Shown here piece by piece: positions 1 through 4,284 of a DNA stretch of 5,481 bases (its first letter is position 1; each line of letters starts with the position of its first letter). A program made the position numbers and the translations under genes. The notes beneath the pieces are model-generated. The model was not told the origin of the DNA and ran no database searches. It saw only the letters and a list, made by a program, of their open reading frames with translations. This stretch comes from Calditrichota bacterium (GTDB lineage Bacteria; Zixibacteria; MSB-5A5; GN15; FEB-12), in NCBI GenBank assembly GCA_030641085.1, contig DAOWIC010000018.1, positions 1 through 5,481 of the forward strand, read 5' to 3'.

Positions 1-992
1 GCTATTCGCCGCAGGAATTCTTTTGCCAGCAGCGGGATATCTTCGATACGTTCGCGCAGGCCGGGCACGTGGATCGGTACGACATTGAGACGGTAAAATA
101 AATCCTCCCGAAAGGTGCCATCCTTGACACGCTGCTGCAGATTCACGTTAGTAGCGGCAATCAACCGGACATCGATCTCCCTGGTGGTCTCGGATCCAAC
201 CGGCTCGACCACATGCTCCTGGAGCACGCGGAGTAGTTTCGCCTGAAGGTCCCGGGCGAGGTCGCCGATTTCGTCCAGCAGCAATGTCCCACAGTCGGCC
301 AGCTCGAATTTTCCTTTCTTGTCGCGGACCGCGCCGGTGAAGGCGCCTTTAGTGTGGCCGAAAAGCTCAGACTCCAGCAATTCCTTCGGTATTGCAGCGC
401 AGTTGATCGCAACGAGGTCGTTTTCGCTTCGCGCGCTTTGGTCGTGAATATTGCGCGCCACCATCTCCTTGCCCGTGCCGGACTCGCCGGTGAGCAGGAT
501 GGTGGCGTCCGAGGCGGCAACTTTCTTTACCAGCGACATCATCTCTTTGAACGGTCTCGAAACACCGATCAGCCTGCGCGCCTGTTCGGTTTTTTTGAGT
601 TTGCCGCGGAGCTGCCGGTTTTCGCTTTCGAGGTTCTTAAATTCGAGCGCCTTTTCGATCGCGACAAACAGTTCCTCATCTTCAAACGGCTTGGTGATAT
701 AGTCGAAGGCGCCGAGTTTGACCGCATTGACCGCCTGGCTAACCGTGGCATGGGCCGTTATCAGGATCACCTTCAGGTTCGGCTGAACACTTTTCACCCG
801 TTCCAGCAGATCGATACCGTCGAGCTTCGGCATTCTTATATCGGACAGCAGGAGATCATACTCACCCTGCCTGAGTTGCGATAGCGCCTGCTCACCATCG
901 GCGGCGGTTACTACCTTGAAGCCTTTCTGCTCGAGTTTGAACTGCAGCACTCGCCTCACCGAGCTGTCATCATCGGCCAGCAGTATTTTCAT
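1..992 (-). CDS. NtrC-family sigma-54-dependent response regulator (partial; C-terminus off the left edge)
   Basis: A cytoplasmic transcriptional activator of the NtrC/ZraR type; 330 residues are visible. The N-terminal receiver (about 1-118) has the acidic triplet D7-D9, phospho-acceptor D51 in SDIRMP, T79 and K101 in the TKPF motif. A short helical linker leads to an AAA+ domain from about 140, with Walker A GESGTGKE (169-176), the sigma-54-contacting loop GAFTGA (216-221) and Walker B LLLDEIGD (237-244). The intact GAFTGA loop shows that it can remodel sigma-54 polymerase. The window ends inside the AAA+ domain, shortly after FREDLFYRLNV and VPGLRERIEDIPLL, so the Fis-type helix-turn-helix lies outside. 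Its ATG shares one base with the stop codon of the kinase upstream, so the pair is co-transcribed and probably translationally coupled. The likely targets are the divergent efflux operon and its own operon (inference). Family assignment is secure; the specific orthologue is not. Confidence 0.96.
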   Translation of the reverse strand, partial: MKILLADDDSSVRRVLQFKLEQKGFKVVTAADGEQALSQLRQGEYDLLLSDIRMPKLDGIDLLERVKSVQPNLKVILITAHATVSQAVNAVKLGAFDYITKPFEDEELFVAIEKALEFKNLESENRQLRGKLKKTEQARRLIGVSRPFKEMMSLVKKVAASDATILLTGESGTGKEMVARNIHDQSARSENDLVAINCAAIPKELLESELFGHTKGAFTGAVRDKKGKFELADCGTLLLDEIGDLARDLQAKLLRVLQEHVVEPVGSETTREIDVRLIAATNVNLQQRVKDGTFREDLFYRLNVVPIHVPGLRERIEDIPLLAKEFLRRI

Positions 993-1002
993 TATTTCCC
1001 TC
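990..1002 (-). promoter_or_regulatory. Ribosome binding site and TAATG stop-start overlap of kinase and regulator
   Basis: On the minus strand, GAGGGA (complement of 997-1002) lies four bases before a TAATG in which the kinase stop TAA (994-992) shares its last A with the regulator ATG (992-990). The Shine-Dalgarno lies within the last codons of the kinase. This arrangement favours coupled translation and a fixed ratio of kinase to regulator. It also fixes the regulator start, which agrees with the canonical receiver N-terminus MKILLADDD. Confidence 0.8.
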
Positions 1003-2080
1003 GCTCATTTAACAGAGGCAATGCCACGGTCGCGCGGGCGCCTTTATCGGGACGGTTGGCAATCGTTATCTCTCCACCGTGGGATTCAACAATCGACGCT
1101 GCTATCGCAAGACCCAGGCCGGTGCCCGAGGATTTGGTCGTAAAAAACGGTTCGAAGATTCGGTCGATCTTATCGGTGGCAACACCGTGGCCCTGATCAT
1201 CAACGGTTGTAACGGCGCGACGGCGTTTAACATCCTTGGCCAACGAGACTGCCACCATCGCTCCCCGGTTAGAGGCCTCCATGGCGTTGAGGATCAGATT
1301 CAACAGCACCTGATGGATCTTCTCGCCGTCACCCTCGATGATCATATCCTCCTCGATTGATGTGGTCAGGTCGATTCCCAGTTTGCGAGCGTGCGGTTCA
1401 ACCTGCTTGACGCCGGACCTGACGAGATCGGAAAGCGGCACACGCTCCCGTTTTGTCTCTCCGGGGTGGGCGAACTGGAGAAAGTCGGTAACGCTGGAGT
1501 TCACCCGGCGAATCTCTTTGAAGACGATCTCGCGAAATTCTCCTTTTTCCCGTGCGGGCGTCGATTCATCGCTGAGGATCTCCACCGCTCCTTTAATGGA
1601 GGCGAGAGGATTCTTGATCTCATGAGCCATCCCGGCCGCAATCTGCCCGACCAGCGACAACTTCTGGGAATGCTCAAGCTGTCTGCGGGTTTCCTCGGCT
1701 CGGGTCCGCGCCCTTAGCTCGCGGTCGAACAACGCACCGGATAGCCCGGCGATGGCGAAGTAAAAAACGATCTCGGCCGTCTCGCCCGCCAGAGACTGTG
1801 ATTCGACACTCTGCTGCACAATAAGAGGAAGGACCAGCACTGAAATAATACCGGCGACATAAAGCCCGCCCCGCAAACCAAACCAGGCGGCGCCGACCAC
1901 GATCGGGATATAGCAGAACCGGCCGTGGATAGCGTGGAGCCAGTGCACATGGCCGAATATCGGCTCGATCAGCCAGCCGTAATGGATGCCCAGGGTGACG
2001 GCAATGACGCCCGACAGAACACCGATTTTCGTCGTTCTTTTTTCAGGTTCCCACAAAGCAGTTCTTCCTCTATATGCCAT
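992..2080 (-). CDS. Membrane sensor histidine kinase with four-helix N-terminal sensor (NtrB/ZraS-like catalytic core)
   Basis: Autophosphorylates and passes phosphate to the regulator encoded next to it. From the ATG at 2080-2078 it has 362 residues. Four hydrophobic segments lie at about 19-37, 55-69, 73-92 and 102-118. There is no large periplasmic domain. A short coiled coil (119-140) leads to a HisKA domain with H153 in MAHEIKNPLASIKG, then a HATPase domain with N-box N265 (LLNLILNAMEAS), G1 box DQGHG (295-299), F-box FEPFFTTK (309-316) and G2 box GTGLGLA (319-325). The loop after helix 1 carries H44, H46, H49 and H52, and is placed in the periplasm by the positive-inside rule. The start is uncertain. 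This ATG follows GAGGA by four bases. A TTG at 2116-2114 lies upstream. A TTG at 2056-2054, preceded by AGAGGA, fits the sigma-54 promoter candidate better. The stop overlaps the regulator start. Confidence 0.94.
   Translation of the reverse strand: MAYRGRTALWEPEKRTTKIGVLSGVIAVTLGIHYGWLIEPIFGHVHWLHAIHGRFCYIPIVVGAAWFGLRGGLYVAGIISVLVLPLIVQQSVESQSLAGETAEIVFYFAIAGLSGALFDRELRARTRAEETRRQLEHSQKLSLVGQIAAGMAHEIKNPLASIKGAVEILSDESTPAREKGEFREIVFKEIRRVNSSVTDFLQFAHPGETKRERVPLSDLVRSGVKQVEPHARKLGIDLTTSIEEDMIIEGDGEKIHQVLLNLILNAMEASNRGAMVAVSLAKDVKRRRAVTTVDDQGHGVATDKIDRIFEPFFTTKSSGTGLGLAIAASIVESHGGEITIANRPDKGARATVALPLLNERGK
2066..2071 (-). promoter_or_regulatory. Alternative ribosome binding site AGAGGA for a TTG start of the kinase
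   Basis: AGAGGA on the minus strand lies nine bases before an in-frame TTG at 2056-2054. Starting there gives an N-terminus MWEPEKRTTK, just before the first membrane helix, and loses only eight residues. It becomes the preferred start if the sigma-54 promoter at 2089-2104 is used, because that promoter would begin transcription at about 2078, inside the ATG normally chosen. Confidence 0.35.
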
Positions 2081-2088
2081 AGCATCCT

Positions 2089-2104
2089 CGCAAACAATAT
2101 GCCC
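2089..2104 (-). promoter_or_regulatory. Candidate sigma-54 promoter of the kinase-regulator operon
   Basis: The minus strand reads GGGCATATTGTTTGCG. Against the sigma-54 consensus TGGCAYR-N4-TTGCW it keeps the invariant -24 GG, the CAYR extension, TT and the -12 GC with the exact ten-base GG-to-GC spacing. It differs only at the first and last positions. The predicted transcription start is near 2078. The operon encodes a sigma-54 activator, so autoregulation as in zraSR is plausible. No activity can be shown from sequence, and the short distance to the ATG is a caution. Confidence 0.5.
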
Positions 2105-2144
2105 GCCCGAAAGCAATTACCATCCGGGACCATATTCCATTTTG

Positions 2145-2157
2145 ATTCAACAGATTA
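2145..2157 (+). promoter_or_regulatory. Possible IHF-binding site
   Basis: ATTCAACAGATTA matches the IHF consensus WATCAANNNNTTR at every defined position except the second. It sits about 67-79 bases upstream of the predicted kinase transcription start, between that promoter and the AT-rich palindrome, where IHF commonly bends sigma-54 promoters. One-mismatch matches arise by chance often enough to keep this tentative. Confidence 0.28.
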
Positions 2158-2187
2158 TCATCGGGGGTGTTCGCCGATAGCCCACTT

Positions 2188-2218
2188 TTTATACAATATA
2201 CATCACAATATTATTCAA
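2188..2218 (-). promoter_or_regulatory. Weak sigma-70-like promoter candidate toward the kinase
   Basis: On the minus strand TTGAAT (2218-2213) and TATAAA (2193-2188) resemble -35 and -10 boxes, but the spacer is 19 bases, longer than ideal, and the region is AT-rich so boxes arise readily. It could give basal expression of the two-component system. The -35 box overlaps the palindrome at 2209-2223. Confidence 0.25.
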
Positions 2219-2223
2219 TAATA
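2209..2223. promoter_or_regulatory. Perfect AT-only palindrome, candidate operator or enhancer
   Basis: TATTATT-C-AATAATA is a perfect inverted repeat with seven-base arms around one base. Its centre at 2216 is about 138 bases from the predicted kinase start and about 133 from the predicted channel-gene start, close to midway between the two sigma-54-like elements. That is a usual distance for an activator enhancer. The AT-only composition means it may be incidental or a melting or bending element. Confidence 0.3.
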
Positions 2224-2224
2224 G

Positions 2225-2258
2225 ATAAAATTGGTCAAAGTTGCACAAAATTAGTGAA
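2225..2258 (+). repeat. Imperfect 14-bp direct repeat spaced by two helical turns
   Basis: ATAAAATTGGTCAA (2225-2238) and ACAAAATTAGTGAA (2245-2258) agree at 11 of 14 positions, and their starts are exactly 20 bases apart. Copies repeated on the same helix face are typical of regulator binding sites. The spot lies about 90-125 bases upstream of the channel-gene start. Low sequence complexity keeps confidence low. Confidence 0.3.
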
Positions 2259-2294
2259 CAGCAACGACTCCGATTCTGCCTGCTGTCTCGTATC

Positions 2295-2306
2295 GTCAGG
2301 TCTGAC
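2295..2306. promoter_or_regulatory. Perfect inverted repeat upstream of the channel gene, possible operator
   Basis: GTCAG-GT-CTGAC is a perfect five-base inverted repeat with a two-base centre. A wider pair, CTGTC at 2283-2287 and GACAG at 2304-2308, partly overlaps it. It lies about 45 bases upstream of the channel-gene start codon in GC-richer sequence. It could be a regulator half-site pair or a weak hairpin; the stem is too short for a terminator and has no U-tract. Confidence 0.25.
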
Positions 2307-2322
2307 AGGCTCTTACAGATCC

Positions 2323-2338
2323 CGGCACGCCGCTTGAT
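2323..2338 (+). promoter_or_regulatory. Sigma-54-like element before the efflux operon (imperfect -12)
   Basis: CGGCACGCCGCTTGAT has a near-perfect -24 element (GGCACG) and TTG with the exact ten-base spacing, but the -12 GC is GA and the first T is C. The predicted transcription start is near 2349, almost at the ATG at 2351, which would make the message nearly leaderless. That, and the changed -12 C, make it weaker than the element facing the kinase. No convincing sigma-70 promoter was found for this operon. Confidence 0.35.
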
Positions 2339-2350
2339 ATTAGTGTGAGC

Positions 2351-3721
2351 ATGTTGAACTACACGGGCAAAGGCAAGGCAATTTGGGCAGTGCTGCTGAT
2401 ATTTGGGTTGGCGTGGCCTGCCGCCGCGGCGGATGCTGATGACACGAGGCGGTTGGCGGATTCGCTCGGCTCGTTTTATGAAAGCGCAGTTGAAGATATT
2501 CAGCCGCTGAGCGAAACTGAAAGCCTTGATGATTACCTAATCCTGGCCGCTAAACGCAGTGCGTCGCTGAGGGCAGCCTTTTACCGATGGCGGGCGGCGC
2601 TGGAGAAAGCGGGCTATGCCGGGTCGCTTCCTGATCCGGTCTTTTCATACGGTTACTTTGTCGAAAATGTAGAAACGCGGGTGGGACCTCAGAACCAGCG
2701 CATTGGCATCAAGCAATCCTTCCCGTGGTTTGGAACGCTGGGGGCCAGAGAGGATGTTGCCGCCGAATTCGCCGGAGCCGCATACCAGAAATATGCCGCC
2801 GAAAAGCTGCGCCTGTTCTACCGCGTGAAGGCGGCTTACTACGAGTATTACTTTCTCGGACAAAAACTGGCCCTGACCCGGGAGAATTTTGAGCTGCTGA
2901 CATTCTGGGAATCGGTCGCGCGCGCGAAATATAAGGCGGGCCTGCGGGCGCATCCGGACCTCATTCGGGCGCAAGTGGAGTTGGGCAAACTCGAAGACCG
3001 CCTGTCATCGCTTGAGGATCAACTCCGCCCGGCCGCGTCAAGACTCCGCGCAGTTGTCAACCTGCCGGACTCGATTGACCTGCCGCTTCCGATGAAGATC
3101 GATCCGGCTGAAAACGAACTAAGCCGCGACTCGGTTCTGCCGGCAGTACGATTCTCAAATCCCGATCTCAAATCGCTGCAGAGCATGATCGAACGGGAAG
3201 AGGCAGACCGTCGCCTGGCCGGCAAGGCATCATACCCCGGGTTCACGGTGGGTGTCGATTACATCGAGACGGGCGAGGCGTTGAACTCAACATCGCTTGA
3301 CAGCGGCAAGGATTCATGGTCGGTCGGTATGAGTATCAACCTTCCGATCTGGTTCAGCAAAAACAACGCTAAGAAGCGCGAGGCTGAGGCTCGTCGGAAG
3401 CAGGCAGTCTATACCCATGTCGACGCCGCCAACCAGCTTCAGGCCGCGACCGAGCAGGCGCTGTTCGCATACGCCGATGCTCTGCGACAGGTGCGATTGT
3501 ACCGGGACGGTTTGATTCCAAAAGCGGAACAGTCGCTCAACGCAAACTACACTGCCTATCAGGCGGGCGAACTTGATTTTCTGAATCTGCTCGACGCCCA
3601 GCGACTGTTGCTGGAGTTCGAGCTTACACTCGAGAGGGCGCGAACGAACCTCGGCGTTAGAGCGGCCGAAATCGAGATGCTGACCGGGCGCGAATTAGCA
3701 GGCCTTGTCAAGAGAGATTAA
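2351..3721 (+). CDS. TolC-family outer-membrane efflux channel (CusC/CzcC-like)
   Basis: Outer-membrane, periplasm-spanning exit duct of a tripartite efflux pump; 456 residues, a normal TolC-family length. A signal peptide occupies about 1-27 (lysines at 7 and 9, hydrophobic core, AAAA before DAD). There is no lipobox cysteine, so it is not a lipoprotein like E. coli CusC. Two homologous halves follow the family pattern: a first beta stretch around LPDPVFSYGY (93-102) and RIGIKQSFPWFG (117-128), long helices to about 235, a second beta stretch around PGFTVGVDYI and SWSVGMSINLPIWFSK (296-337), then helices with the signature YQAGELDFLNLLDAQR (403-418). A GTG six bases upstream is an alternative start. 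Neither start has a clear Shine-Dalgarno sequence; only GTGAG sits next to the ATG. It is the first gene of the plus-strand operon. Assignment to metal efflux rests on its neighbours. Confidence 0.93.
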   Translation: MLNYTGKGKAIWAVLLIFGLAWPAAAADADDTRRLADSLGSFYESAVEDIQPLSETESLDDYLILAAKRSASLRAAFYRWRAALEKAGYAGSLPDPVFSYGYFVENVETRVGPQNQRIGIKQSFPWFGTLGAREDVAAEFAGAAYQKYAAEKLRLFYRVKAAYYEYYFLGQKLALTRENFELLTFWESVARAKYKAGLRAHPDLIRAQVELGKLEDRLSSLEDQLRPAASRLRAVVNLPDSIDLPLPMKIDPAENELSRDSVLPAVRFSNPDLKSLQSMIEREEADRRLAGKASYPGFTVGVDYIETGEALNSTSLDSGKDSWSVGMSINLPIWFSKNNAKKREAEARRKQAVYTHVDAANQLQAATEQALFAYADALRQVRLYRDGLIPKAEQSLNANYTAYQAGELDFLNLLDAQRLLLEFELTLERARTNLGVRAAEIEMLTGRELAGLVKRD

Positions 3722-3739
3722 ATCGCAATGCACTACTTT

Positions 3740-3745
3740 AAGGAG
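3740..3745 (+). promoter_or_regulatory. Strong ribosome binding site AAGGAG of the YHS protein
   Basis: AAGGAG lies seven bases before the ATG at 3753. It fixes this start over the longer open frame that reaches back into the channel gene, and the ATG also begins a clean signal peptide. It is a much stronger signal than that of the channel gene, so this protein may be made in excess of the channel. Confidence 0.85.
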
Positions 3746-3752
3746 TAACAGA

Positions 3753-4250
3753 ATGAAATCATTCAGACAGTTTCTAGTGATCGGGGCCATGATGCTGGCT
3801 CTGACAGTTGTCGCAGGCGCTGAGGAGAAATCCAGCGATACAAAATCAGAAGCGCCGAAGCAACTTAAGAACCAGACCCATTGCCCGGTGATGGGCGGCA
3901 AAATCGATTCCACGGTCTACACCGACATACAGGGCCAGCGGGTCTATCATTGCTGTCCCATGTGCTCCGGCAAGCTGAAAGCGGACCCGGACACATTCTT
4001 CAAAAAGGCGGCCGCCGAGGGCGTGCTGTTTGAGAATATCCAGACATCCTGCCCGGTCTCCGGCGAGAAGCTTCAGCAGAAGTCGATATACACCGACTAC
4101 GAAGGTCGGCGGGTGTACTTCTGCTGCAGTGAATGCCGTGAACCGTTCGACAAGGATCCTCAGAAATACTTCAAGAGACTGGACCAGACCGACAGCGAGG
4201 CGTCGGATGAAAAACCATCCTCCGGCGGCCACGACGGTCACAACCACTAA
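3753..4250 (+). CDS. Secreted double YHS/TRASH-domain metal-binding protein with histidine tail
   Basis: A 165-residue periplasmic protein, probably a metallochaperone or metal buffer. The signal peptide is 1-23 (MKSFRQ, hydrophobic core, VVAGA before EEK). Repeat 1 (about 42-97) has C44 in HCPVMGGK and C67, C68, C71 in YHCCPMC. Repeat 2 (about 98-145) has C100 in SCPVSGEK and C124, C125, C128 in YFCCSEC. Both share the layout CPV-(M/S)-G, YTD, G-(Q/R)-RVY, CC-x-x-C and a DP before an aromatic helix. The eight cysteines are all in these motifs. Methionines 47 and 70 occur only in repeat 1. The tail ends HDGHNH (160-165). It lies 31 bp after the channel gene and 34 bp before the adaptor, in the position CusF has in cusCFBA, but it is unrelated to the CusF beta barrel. 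Cu(I) or another soft metal is the inferred ligand. Confidence 0.9.
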   Translation: MKSFRQFLVIGAMMLALTVVAGAEEKSSDTKSEAPKQLKNQTHCPVMGGKIDSTVYTDIQGQRVYHCCPMCSGKLKADPDTFFKKAAAEGVLFENIQTSCPVSGEKLQQKSIYTDYEGRRVYFCCSECREPFDKDPQKYFKRLDQTDSEASDEKPSSGGHDGHNH

Positions 4251-4272
4251 TTGGGCGGACCGGAAGGAACAT

Positions 4273-4277
4273 GGGAG
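4273..4277 (+). promoter_or_regulatory. Ribosome binding site GGGAG of the adaptor gene
   Basis: GGGAG lies seven bases before the ATG at 4285, which opens directly into a charged N-terminus and a membrane segment. The upstream ATGs at 4271 and 4280 both reach the TGA at 4286 within a few codons, so they cannot begin the adaptor. Confidence 0.7.
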
Positions 4278-4284
4278 AAATGTC

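Noticed and set aside
161..520. Minus-strand 119-codon frame rich in Arg, Pro and Ser inside the regulator
   Set aside because: It is out of frame with the AAA+ domain, which reads through continuously with Walker A, GAFTGA and Walker B.
354..884. Plus-strand open frame of 176 codons over the response regulator
   Set aside because: It is antisense to a gene with clear receiver and AAA+ motifs and has no recognisable domain or ribosome site; it is a shadow of codon bias.
2232..2246. TGGTCAAAGTTGCA as a sigma-54 promoter
   Set aside because: The GG-to-GC distance is eight bases instead of the required ten.
2283..2308. CTGTC...GACAG as a transcription terminator
   Set aside because: The stem is five base pairs with a 16-base loop and no U-tract, and it lies between divergent genes rather than after one.
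2304..2336. Minus-strand GGATCTGTAAGAGC as a sigma-54 promoter
   Set aside because: The spacing is right, but neither the -24 extension nor the TT before GC matches.
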